A DNA stretch of 6,631 nt from CALHAX01 sp038523655 (lineage in GTDB: Bacteria; Pseudomonadota; Alphaproteobacteria; Rhizobiales; CALHAX01). The position numbers and the translations under genes are program-made. The first letter of the stretch is position 1. Every line of letters starts with the position of its first letter. The stretch is from the NCBI GenBank assembly GCA_038523655.1, contig JBCBJG010000189.1:1-6631 (forward strand). The letters run 5' to 3'. Shown here piece by piece: positions 1 to 6,186 of this stretch. The notes beneath the pieces were generated by a model that saw nothing but the letters and a program-made list of their open reading frames with translations, had not been told where the DNA came from and made no database searches.

Positions 1-333
1 CAACGTGAAGACCGCCCCGAGCGGGACCGCCGCCTTTGCAGAGACGTCGGCGAGCGGATGTCGCCAGACGAGAAACCCGATGCTCGAGATCACGACGGTG
101 AGATACGTGAACATCGCCAGCCAGGCCGCGGGCACATGGACAAACATGATCCGCACCGTTTCACCCTGCTGGTAGTCCGGCGGCGCTAGCACCAGCCCGG
201 CATAAAGCCCGGCGACGATCACCAGAGCCGTCAGCCCACCGATCCACGGCAGTAGCGCGCCCGACCAGCCCATAAATCGCGTCGGGTTGGAAAACCGCTG
301 CACCAGCGACTGCTGCACGTCCGTTCCAGCCAT
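1..333 (-). CDS. ccmC: Haem exporter / cytochrome c maturation protein CcmC (N-terminal 111 residues, gene cut by window edge)
   Basis: CcmC is an inner-membrane protein of the WWD family that presents haem at the periplasmic face and promotes its covalent attachment to the chaperone CcmE. It works with the CcmAB ABC complex. The frame is open from an ATG at 333 to the window edge, giving 111 residues of a protein that is usually about 240-250. A hydrophobic segment spans about residues 27-50, a second about 71-90, and a third begins near 98. The stretch RIMFVHVPAAW (61-71) is the family hallmark; H66 matches the conserved periplasmic histidine proposed as an axial haem ligand (His60 in E. 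coli, from memory). The tryptophan-rich WWD motif would lie beyond the edge. The start is supported by an AGAGAAGG ribosome-binding site. It is the third gene of the minus-strand ccmABC group, 171 nt after ccmB. Identification is secure; the C-terminal part is unseen. Confidence 0.95.
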   Translation of the reverse strand, partial: MAGTDVQQSLVQRFSNPTRFMGWSGALLPWIGGLTALVIVAGLYAGLVLAPPDYQQGETVRIMFVHVPAAWLAMFTYLTVVISSIGFLVWRHPLADVSAKAAVPLGAVFTL

Positions 334-340
334 GTCCTTG

Positions 341-348
341 CCTTCTCT
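341..348 (-). promoter_or_regulatory. Ribosome-binding site of ccmC
   Basis: The minus strand reads AGAGAAGG, 7 nt before the ATG at 333. It fixes the ccmC start and implies that ccmC is initiated independently rather than by coupling to ccmB, whose stop lies 171 nt upstream. Confidence 0.6.
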
Positions 349-421
349 TCCCGGCGCCACCGCGCGCCATGCTCTGATCGTACGTCTTGTAACGTTGCGT
401 CACGCACCCCACGGCAACGAC

Positions 422-459
422 GCGAACCCGCGTTCCGAGTTCCGAGTTCCACGGTTCGC
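422..459. repeat. 7-bp inverted repeat enclosing a 7-bp tandem repeat, between ccmB and ccmC
   Basis: GCGAACC at 422-428 is perfectly complementary to GGTTCGC at 453-459, giving a 7-bp stem with a 24-nt loop. Within the loop, 432-450 is a tandem repeat of the unit GTTCCGA (2.7 copies; GGAAC three times on the minus, transcribed strand). It lies in the 171-nt gap between the ccmB stop and ccmC, so it should be present in the ccmABC mRNA. There is no U-tract after it, so it is not a classical intrinsic terminator. It might stabilise or partly attenuate the message, or bind a protein; none of this is shown by sequence alone. The rest of the gap holds small palindromes (AACGTT at 391-396, TGCGT-C-ACGCA at 396-406) and no gene. 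Confidence 0.55.
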
Positions 460-504
460 CTGGCCCCAAGGTGCTCGTCCGCTTGATATGGGGTCACGCC
501 CCGC

Positions 505-1173
505 CTAGCGGAACTGCAATCGTAACGCAGCCGCAGCCGCGATCGGGGCCAACACGATCGAGGCCAGCGCAATCGCACCGAGAAACAGCGCCGGCGTCAC
601 CGGATTGCCCGGCCCCGACACCGTTGCCTCGAGCGTGGCGACACCGAAAATCAGGATCGGCACGAAAAACGGCAGCATCAGAAGCGCCAGCAGCAAACCA
701 CCCCGCCCAACCGGCAGCGTGATCGCCGCACCGATTGCCCCGATAAAACTGATCGCCGGCGCACCGATCGCCATGGTCCCCACCAGCACCCCGAGCCCGT
801 TCGGGGGAAAATTGAGCAGCAACCCCAACACCGGCGCAAACGCGACGAGCGGCAACGAAAACACCGCGCAGTGCGCAAGCGCCTTCGCCATCACGACCAG
901 TTCAAGCGGCAGATCCCCGGTCAGCAATACATCGAGGCTCCCATCCTCGAGATCGCGGGCAAAAAGCCGGTCGATCGACAGGAGCGATGCAAGCAGGAGC
1001 CCAATCCAGAGCACGCCGCCCGCGATCCGGCTGAGCAGGTTGAGGTCCGGGCCGAGCCCGAGCGGCAGGATCGCGATGACGACGAGATAAAAACCGAGCG
1101 CGGTCCCGAGCGCCCCACCCTCACGTACCGCCAGCCGGGCATCACGCAGAAAAAGCGCTACAAACGCGGTCAT
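505..1173 (-). CDS. ccmB: Haem exporter membrane subunit CcmB
   Basis: CcmB is the integral membrane subunit that pairs with the ATPase CcmA. ATP hydrolysis by the complex is needed to release holo-CcmE from CcmC during cytochrome c maturation. The 222-residue product has the family length (about 220). It shows a short cytosolic N-terminus and about six hydrophobic segments near residues 22-41, 47-67, 99-120, 127-152, 158-181 and 194-217. The motif DRLFARDLEDGSLDVLL (68-84) is the conserved CcmB cytosolic loop, and AKALAH (96-101) matches the conserved AK..AH stretch before the third segment. The ATG overlaps the TGA of ccmA (ATGA at 1173-1170), so translation is probably coupled. The stop is TAG at 507-505. 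No truncation or missing motif was seen. Confidence 0.96.
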   Translation of the reverse strand: MTAFVALFLRDARLAVREGGALGTALGFYLVVIAILPLGLGPDLNLLSRIAGGVLWIGLLLASLLSIDRLFARDLEDGSLDVLLTGDLPLELVVMAKALAHCAVFSLPLVAFAPVLGLLLNFPPNGLGVLVGTMAIGAPAISFIGAIGAAITLPVGRGGLLLALLMLPFFVPILIFGVATLEATVSGPGNPVTPALFLGAIALASIVLAPIAAAAALRLQFR

Positions 1174-1820
1174 ACCGGCGCCTCGTGCCCGAGATGAAAC
1201 CGCCGGGGGTTCCGAAGCGCAAGGTCGACGTGGGTCGTCACGAGCGCAATGCCGCCGCCGTCTGCATGGCGATCGAGCACCCCCGCCAGCCCCTCGCGCG
1301 ACGCAGCGTCGAGCCCATGCGTCGGCTCGTCGAGCAACCAGATCGGTCTTGGCGCAACGAGCAATCGGGCCAGCCCCGCCCGCCGCTGCTGCCCGCTTGA
1401 GAGGACGGAAACTGGCAGATCGGCGAGATCCTCCAGCCCGAACGTCGCCAATGCGTCGGCGATCGCGTCCTCGTCCTCCCGCTCCGCAAGGAAAGCCTGA
1501 TAAAACCGCAGGTTCTCTTCGACCGTGAGGGTGGGCTTCACGCCGTTGCCCGGCCCGAAGACGTGCATCATCGATGTGATCGGCGCCTCCGCCTCGGCGT
1601 CTTCCGGCGCGCTACTGACCCGCTCGATCGCGACGGCCCCCCCGCCCGGCCGCAGCATTCCCGCTATCGTGCGCAGCAGCGTCGTCTTCCCGATGCCGTT
1701 GGGCCCGAGCAGCAACGCAACGTCGCCGGCGCGAACGGTGAACGATATTGCATCCACGATCGTTCGCCCGCCGCGTCGACAGGAAAGATCACGCACGGCG
1801 ACCGCAGAGATCAAAACCAC
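1170..1820 (-). CDS. ccmA: Haem exporter ATP-binding protein CcmA
   Basis: CcmA is the cytosolic ABC ATPase of the CcmABCD complex that powers release of haem-loaded CcmE for cytochrome c assembly. The product has 216 residues, the usual CcmA length. Walker A is GPNGIGKT (39-46), the ABC signature LSSGQQRR (140-147), Walker B IWLLDEP (160-166) with the catalytic E165, the D-loop GLD (169-171) and the switch histidine H197 in VTTH. The N-terminal CRRGGR (14-19) is typical of CcmA. The start is a GTG at 1820: an in-frame stop lies at 1835-1833, no ATG lies between, and GGA sits 7 nt before the GTG. TTG at 1814 and GTG at 1796 are poorer alternatives. The Q-loop region reads HVFGPGNGVK (86-95), where I remember GH rather than GP in relatives. 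It is the first gene of the operon and overlaps ccmB by 4 nt. Confidence 0.96.
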   Translation of the reverse strand: MVLISAVAVRDLSCRRGGRTIVDAISFTVRAGDVALLLGPNGIGKTTLLRTIAGMLRPGGGAVAIERVSSAPEDAEAEAPITSMMHVFGPGNGVKPTLTVEENLRFYQAFLAEREDEDAIADALATFGLEDLADLPVSVLSSGQQRRAGLARLLVAPRPIWLLDEPTHGLDAASREGLAGVLDRHADGGGIALVTTHVDLALRNPRRFHLGHEAPV

Positions 1821-1845
1821 GAGAGTGTCCGTTCATGCCAGACCG

Positions 1846-1864
1846 GCGGGCCTGATTTGCCCGC
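1846..1864 (-). promoter_or_regulatory. Hairpin in the ccmA leader
   Basis: GCGGGC (1846-1851) and GCCCGC (1859-1864) form a perfect 6-bp stem with a 7-nt loop, 25 nt upstream of the GTG start of ccmA. If transcription starts near the TATAAT at 1922-1917, this hairpin lies inside the 5' untranslated leader. No U-tract follows it on the minus strand. A role in translation control or mRNA stability is inference. Confidence 0.35.
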
Positions 1865-2010
1865 GGGATTACAGAAAGCTTCCGCCAACGTCGCATGGCA
1901 TCGCCGGAGCGAGCGTATTATACGGTTGCGAACACCGACCCAACGCGCATCTGCGGGGCACACCCCGCCATCCGGGCACCCGGATCGCGCCGCGCACCAA
2001 CACCCCCTTC

Positions 2011-2015
2011 GAGGA
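2011..2015 (+). promoter_or_regulatory. Shine-Dalgarno site of acnA
   Basis: GAGGA lies 8 nt before the ATG at 2024. This decides the start: the longer frame from 1895 has no such site, would read through the candidate promoter, and adds a low-complexity stretch with no counterpart in aconitases. Confidence 0.75.
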
Positions 2016-2023
2016 ATCGCGCC

Positions 2024-4804
2024 ATGTCCGATCAGCAGTCCAGCCCGCTCGACAGCTTCAACGCCCGCCGCACATTGACGGTCGGCGAAAAGGAGTACGA
2101 GTATTTCAGCCTGCCCGATGCGGAGAAAAATGGCCTCGACGGCATTTCCCGCCTGCCTTACTCGCTGAAGGTACTGCTGGAAAACCTGCTTCGGAACGAA
2201 GACGGCAAGACTGTCACCGCGGACGATATCCGAGCGATGGCCCAGTGGGTGAAAGATAAAAGCTCCACGCGCGAGATTGCCTACCGCCCCGCGCGTGTCC
2301 TGATGCAGGACTTTACCGGCGTGCCCGCCGTCGTGGACCTCGCCGCGATGCGCGACGCCATGGCCAACCTCGGCGGTGACCCCCGCAAGATCAATCCGCT
2401 CGTCCCGGTCGACCTCGTGATCGACCACTCCGTGATGGTCGACTATTTCGGCACGGCGAATGCGTTTTCGCGCAACGTCGAGCGCGAGTACGAGCGCAAT
2501 CGCGAGCGCTACGAGTTCCTGAAATGGGGCGCCGGCGCCTTTGAAAACTTCCGCGTCGTGCCGCCGGGCACTGGCATTTGCCATCAGGTCAACCTGGAGC
2601 ATCTCGCCCAGACGGTCTGGACCAAGCAGATTTCGCGCGACGGCAAACCCGTGACGCAGGCATTCCCCGACACCTGCGTAGGAACCGACAGTCATACGAC
2701 GATGGTCAATGGGCTCGCCGTGCTCGGGTGGGGCGTCGGTGGAATCGAAGCCGAGGCCGCCATGCTCGGCCAACCGGTCTCCATGCTCATCCCCGAGGTC
2801 ATCGGCTTCCGGCTCGACGGTACGTTGCCCGAAGGTGTGACCGCGACAGATCTGGTGCTGACCGTCGTCGAGATGCTTCGGGCGCGCGGCGTGGTCGGCA
2901 AGTTTGTCGAGTTCTTCGGCCCCGGCCTCGATCGTCTGTCGCTCGAAGACCAGGCCACGATCTCGAATATGGCGCCCGAGTATGGCGCAACGTGCGGCTT
3001 CTTCCCGATCGACACGGACGGCCTCACATATCTGCGCGCCACGGGCCGCGATGAGGAGCGTATCGCCCTCGTCGAGGCGTACTCGAAGGCGCAGGACATG
3101 TTCCGCACGACCGATGCCGAGCCGCCGGTCTTTACCGACACACTCGAACTTGATCTGACGACGGTCGAACCATCCCTCGCCGGGCCAAAGCGCCCGCAGG
3201 ATCGAATTGCGCTTGGCGATGCGGCCCCGGCGTTCGAGGCGGCACTCGACGAGCTTTCCGGCGGCGGCATCTCGCCGAAGACGCCTGCCCGATCACAAGC
3301 CGAAGCCCGCCTGATCGCTGAAGGCGGCGAGCAGGCCGAACCGGCACCGAAGCAGTACGCGGTGATCGGCGAGGACTTCCAGTTGTCCGATGGTGACGTG
3401 GTAATCGCCGCGATCACCTCCTGCACCAACACATCGAACCCCTCCGTGCTGATGGCGGCCGGCCTCGTTGCTCGCAACGCCCGCGCCCGTGGCCTGCAGG
3501 TGAAACCGTGGGTAAAGACCTCACTGGCGCCCGGCAGCCAGGTGGTGACCGACTACCTGACGAAGGCCGGTCTGCAGGACGATCTTGACGCCATGGGCTT
3601 CGACCTCGTCGGCTATGGCTGCACGACCTGCATCGGGAATTCCGGCCCGCTCGCGGAGGAAATTTCGAAGACAATCAACGAGAACGATCTCGTTGCCTGC
3701 TCCGTGCTGTCCGGCAACCGCAACTTCGAAGGTCGCGTGAACCCGGATGTGAAAGCCAACTACCTCGCCTCACCGCCGCTCGTGGTTGCGTACGCCATCG
3801 CCGGCTCAATGAAGATCGACATCACCACCGAACCGCTCGGCGACGACACCGACGGCAACCCGGTTTACCTCAAGGACATCTGGCCCTCGTCGGCCGACAT
3901 CGCAGAACTGGTGCGCGAGGCCGTGACCGCCGAGATGTTTGCTGAACGCTATGCCGATGTCTTCAAGGGCGATGAAAACTGGCAGGCCATCGAAAGTGGT
4001 GGCGGCATGACCTACGGCTGGAGTGACGGCTCCACCTACGTGCAGAACCCACCCTACTTCGAGGACATGGAGCTTCAGCCGGGCGACGTGACCGACATCG
4101 AAGGGGCACGCATCATCGGCCTGTTCAAGGACAGCATCACTACCGACCATATTTCTCCCGCGGGCGCGATCCAGCAGTCCGGCCCGGCCGGCACCTACCT
4201 GATGGAACGCCAGGTCTCGCCGCGCGAATTCAATTCGTACGGCGCGCGGCGCGGCAACCACCAGGTCATGATGCGGGGCACCTTCGCGAACATCCGGATC
4301 CGCAATCAGGCGGCACCGGGGACGGAAGGCGGCATCACCCGCCACCACCCCTCCGGCGACGAAATGTCGATCTACGAAGCGGCGATGCGCTACCGCAGTG
4401 AGGACGTGCCGCTCGTCGTCATGGCCGGCAAGGAATACGGCACCGGCTCCAGCCGCGACTGGGCGGCGAAAGGCACGCGCCTGCTCGGTATCCGCGCAGT
4501 GATCGCTGAATCGTTCGAGCGTATCCACCGCTCCAACCTTATCGGCATGGGCGTGCTGCCGTTGCAGTTCCCGGACGGCATCAACTGGGAAAGCCTTGGT
4601 ATCTCATCCGACGAGCAGGTCACGATTACCGGCCTCGAGAACCTGTCGCCGCGATCGTCGCTCCCGGTCACGGTCCAGTACGGCGATGGTCGTGAGGAGA
4701 ATTTCGAGGCCCTGTGCCGGATCGATACCGAGGACGAGTTGGCCTACTACCGCAACGGCGGCATCCTGCCGTACGTGTTGCGAAATCTTGCCGAGGCGGC
4801 CTGA
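2024..4804 (+). CDS. acnA: Aconitate hydratase (aconitase A, IRP1/AcnA type)
   Basis: This cytosolic [4Fe-4S] enzyme isomerises citrate to isocitrate via cis-aconitate in the TCA cycle. The 926-residue product is complete. Visible landmarks are D134-H135, the TDSHTT substrate loop (221-226), and the cluster ligands C467 in ITSCTNTS and C533/C536 in GCTTCIGN. The 66-residue step from C467 to C533 equals that of IRP1 and E. coli AcnA. SGNRNFEGR (563-571) follows. The C-terminal swivel domain has TTDHISPAG (706-714), NSYGARRGNHQVMMRGTFAN (737-756), the catalytic GTGSSRDW (806-813, with S809-S810-R811), and ESFERIHRSNLIGMG (829-843). Relatives are about 890-900 residues; the surplus lies mainly between about 400 and 445, an Ala/Glu/Gly-rich linker before the first ligand cysteine. 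The ATG at 2024 is chosen for its GAGGA site. The gene is divergent from ccmA. Some homologues of this class bind RNA when they lose the cluster; that is family knowledge, not visible here. Confidence 0.98.
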   Translation: MSDQQSSPLDSFNARRTLTVGEKEYEYFSLPDAEKNGLDGISRLPYSLKVLLENLLRNEDGKTVTADDIRAMAQWVKDKSSTREIAYRPARVLMQDFTGVPAVVDLAAMRDAMANLGGDPRKINPLVPVDLVIDHSVMVDYFGTANAFSRNVEREYERNRERYEFLKWGAGAFENFRVVPPGTGICHQVNLEHLAQTVWTKQISRDGKPVTQAFPDTCVGTDSHTTMVNGLAVLGWGVGGIEAEAAMLGQPVSMLIPEVIGFRLDGTLPEGVTATDLVLTVVEMLRARGVVGKFVEFFGPGLDRLSLEDQATISNMAPEYGATCGFFPIDTDGLTYLRATGRDEERIALVEAYSKAQDMFRTTDAEPPVFTDTLELDLTTVEPSLAGPKRPQDRIALGDAAPAFEAALDELSGGGISPKTPARSQAEARLIAEGGEQAEPAPKQYAVIGEDFQLSDGDVVIAAITSCTNTSNPSVLMAAGLVARNARARGLQVKPWVKTSLAPGSQVVTDYLTKAGLQDDLDAMGFDLVGYGCTTCIGNSGPLAEEISKTINENDLVACSVLSGNRNFEGRVNPDVKANYLASPPLVVAYAIAGSMKIDITTEPLGDDTDGNPVYLKDIWPSSADIAELVREAVTAEMFAERYADVFKGDENWQAIESGGGMTYGWSDGSTYVQNPPYFEDMELQPGDVTDIEGARIIGLFKDSITTDHISPAGAIQQSGPAGTYLMERQVSPREFNSYGARRGNHQVMMRGTFANIRIRNQAAPGTEGGITRHHPSGDEMSIYEAAMRYRSEDVPLVVMAGKEYGTGSSRDWAAKGTRLLGIRAVIAESFERIHRSNLIGMGVLPLQFPDGINWESLGISSDEQVTITGLENLSPRSSLPVTVQYGDGREENFEALCRIDTEDELAYYRNGGILPYVLRNLAEAA

Positions 4805-4857
4805 CAGGCCGGCATTGAAAAAACCCGGTATTCACACGACCACCATCATGACCAGCA

Positions 4858-4892
4858 CGACGGTGCGCTTCACTCGAACGAGCGCGCCGTCG
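4858..4892 (+). terminator. Strong hairpin after acnA, possible terminator without U-tract
   Basis: Bases 4858-4869 pair with 4881-4892 over 12 bp with a single G-T (G.U) wobble and an 11-nt loop, 54 nt after the acnA stop. No T-run follows on the plus strand (the next bases are GCTTGGCCGG), so it is not a textbook intrinsic terminator. It could stabilise the 3' end of acnA mRNA or be a pause or processing site. The remainder of the 255-bp gap to the next gene contains an AT-richer patch near 4923-4958 that may hold the promoter of the DUF1223 gene. I could not assign clear -35/-10 boxes. Confidence 0.35.
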
Positions 4893-5059
4893 GCTTGGCC
4901 GGCTGACATGAACGTCATCCCGTTGTGAATGGCGAATATTTCTCTCCACGTGCATAGTCGGGGCCATGAATGCGCGCGGCCGTTACCGCTCGCCCGCCGC
5001 ACGTCGAGAAAGCCCCGCCCGTGTCCGCTCGCCTGTCTACGTCCCTTTCCGAAAAGTCC

Positions 5060-5869
5060 ATGATCACGGGAACCGATGCGCTTCCCGCGCGCCGTTCCCG
5101 CATGATGCGAGCTCTGCCTCTCTCAGCCGCCCAACCTACGGCCGCGATCGGTCTGTTGATGGGCGCCATCGTTGCGGGCACAGCGCCGGTTAAAGCCGAA
5201 TCCGCAACGGCTCCGCTGCATGTGGTCGAGCTCTACACGAGCCAGGGATGCTCCGCGTGCCCGCCGGCCGACAAACTGCTGGCGACCTACGTCGAGCGCC
5301 CAGACGTACTGGCACTCACACTGCCCGTTGATATCTGGGACTATCTTGGATGGCGCGATACTTTCGCTAAGCGTGCCTACAGTGAGCGGCAGCGGCTTTA
5401 TGCGCGCAAACGCGGTGACGGGCAGGTCTACACACCGCAGGTCGTCGTTAACGGCACCAAGCACGCCATCGGCCATCACAAGGATGCAATCGACGCGGCG
5501 ATCAAACGGACAATCGACACCCTTGCGGAACGCCGCTTGCGCCCGGTCATCACACGTGACGGCAACCTCGTCTCAGTCGATGCCCGCGCCCACGACGGCT
5601 CCGACGCCAGCGGCGAAGCACGGGTATGGCTCGCGCAGATCCGCGACCAGAGCACCGTGAAGATCCGACGCGGAGAGAATGGTGGCCGGCGCCTCAGCTA
5701 CCACAACGTAGTTGAGCGGATGATGCCCGTCGGCACGTGGCGCGGCACCGCCTTGCGCGTCGCGCTACCGGAAGAACCGGAGGCCCAGGACCGAACGTTT
5801 GCGCTGATTTTCCAGGACGGGCTCGCAGGCCCGATTCTCGGCGCCGCGCGCGTTCCAGATACCGACTGA
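5060..5869 (+). CDS. Secreted DUF1223 (thioredoxin-like, CxxC) protein
   Basis: This belongs to the DUF1223 family (PF06764): secreted or periplasmic proteins with a thioredoxin-like core and no established biochemical function. Family hallmarks, numbered from the 5060 ATG (269 residues), are VVELYTSQGCSACPPAD (55-71) with the C64-x-x-C67 pair, DIWDYLGWRDTFA (91-103), and YTPQVVVNG (124-132), where the proline is in the cis-Pro-like position of thioredoxin folds. A hydrophobic stretch at about 27-42 followed by VKA-ES (44-48) looks like a signal peptide cleaved near residue 46. The start is uncertain. The frame opens at ATG 4970; ATGs at 5060 and 5102 follow. None has a good Shine-Dalgarno site. 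5102 gives the most normal signal peptide (about 32 residues); 5060 is a compromise. It lies downstream of acnA on the same strand but after a hairpin and a long gap, so it is probably transcribed separately. A thiol redox role is inference from CxxC. Confidence 0.88.
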   Translation: MITGTDALPARRSRMMRALPLSAAQPTAAIGLLMGAIVAGTAPVKAESATAPLHVVELYTSQGCSACPPADKLLATYVERPDVLALTLPVDIWDYLGWRDTFAKRAYSERQRLYARKRGDGQVYTPQVVVNGTKHAIGHHKDAIDAAIKRTIDTLAERRLRPVITRDGNLVSVDARAHDGSDASGEARVWLAQIRDQSTVKIRRGENGGRRLSYHNVVERMMPVGTWRGTALRVALPEEPEAQDRTFALIFQDGLAGPILGAARVPDTD

Positions 5870-5923
5870 CCGCCACCGCTCGAGCCGCGCGACCGCAACG
5901 TCCACGCGGACCAATCGCCTGAT

Positions 5924-6084
5924 CGCTTTGTAATGAGAAAGCGTGGCCCGGTCCGCTTGGAGAGAAGACTCGGGGGGACTGGGGGGCTGAGAATCCGAAG
6001 CCTTGCAACAGACCGGGCCACTTCGGGTATGCCGACAAGCGGCGTGCCCGAAACGCGATACAGGCCGCTCCAGCGGCATGTCCG
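5924..6084 (-). ncRNA. Candidate structured RNA: run of consecutive hairpins (strand unproven)
   Basis: Several perfect or near-perfect stems follow each other. CGCTTT/AAAGCG is at 5924-5929 and 5938-5943. GTGGCCCGGTC (5943-5953) pairs with GACCGGGCCAC (6011-6021), 11 bp. TTCGGGTATGCCG (6022-6034) pairs fully with 6040-6052 (13 bp, two G.U-type pairs, 5-nt loop). GCCGC/GCGGC is at 6064-6068 and 6073-6077 with a 4-nt loop. Inside the second hairpin, 5955-5961 pairs with 5994-6001 (7 bp, one bulged G). The first two stems share base 5943, and the 11-bp and 13-bp stems abut without a gap. The minus strand is tentatively preferred because a weak promoter-like pair lies just upstream on that strand (TGGACA at 6119-6114, TAACAG at 6096-6091). 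No U-tract ends the array on either strand. It could instead be a 3'-end stabiliser for the DUF1223 mRNA. I do not recognise a known RNA family. Confidence 0.3.
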
Positions 6085-6090
6085 TGATCT

Positions 6091-6119
6091 CTGTTACGAA
6101 TTATTTCAAATGGTGTCCA
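6091..6119 (-). promoter_or_regulatory. Weak promoter-like pair upstream of the hairpin array
   Basis: On the minus strand TGGACA (6119-6114, five of six matches to TTGACA) is followed after 17 nt by TAACAG (6096-6091, three of six matches to TATAAT). Transcription would start near 6084, just before the first hairpin at 6077. The -10 is poor. It lies within the AT-rich island 6093-6139, which could equally serve a plus-strand promoter for DUF2794. Confidence 0.2.
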
Positions 6120-6186
6120 CCCTAAAAACCTTAAACTAAGCGTGATGCCAGCAGCAGCGCTGACCCACCGGCTCGCGTAGCGGTCA

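Larger units (their letters stand above)
1821..2023. promoter_or_regulatory. Divergent ccmA / acnA promoter region
   Basis: This 203-bp gap lies between two genes read in opposite directions and must hold both promoters. On the minus strand 1922-1917 is a perfect TATAAT, with TTGGGT at 1943-1938 as a possible -35 (15-nt spacer, shorter than ideal). This would start the ccm mRNA near 1910, about 90 nt before the ccmA GTG. On the plus strand the overlapping TATTAT at 1916-1921 is a possible -10 for acnA; I find no good -35 for it. The two -10 boxes share five bases, so the promoters could exclude each other. I searched for iron-responsive sites (ICE-box and TGA-N9-TCA iron-rhodo patterns) and saw no convincing match. 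Confidence 0.45.

Noticed and set aside
1895..2023. N-terminal extension of aconitase starting at ATG 1895
   Set aside because: The extra 43 residues cover the promoter region and match nothing in aconitases; the ATG at 2024 has a GAGGA site and a normal N-terminus.
1821..2023. Iron-responsive operator (Irr ICE box or RirA iron-rhodo box) upstream of acnA/ccmA
   Set aside because: Regulation by iron would be plausible, but I could not find a convincing match to either pattern on reading both strands.
1811..2773. Minus-strand open frame of 320 codons antisense to acnA and across the intergenic region
   Set aside because: Its sequence is the mirror of acnA codon bias in GC-rich DNA, it crosses the divergent promoter region, has no recognisable domain, and overlaps a certain gene.
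3806..4528. Minus-strand open frame of 240 codons inside acnA
   Set aside because: Shadow of the aconitase reading frame; no family features and no ribosome-binding context.
4848..4928. Mini-ORFs on both strands after acnA (26 codons plus, about 23 codons minus)
   Set aside because: No Shine-Dalgarno site and no recognisable sequence; they run over the hairpin at 4858-4892.
5943..6021. Possible miniature transposable element bounded by 11-bp inverted repeats
   Set aside because: No target-site duplication at the ends and no second copy in the window; a hairpin explanation with neighbouring stems fits better. A genome-wide copy search would be decisive.
6131..6136. CtrA-like half site TTAAAC
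   Set aside because: The second TTAA at the required 7-nt spacing is missing, so it is not a full CtrA box.
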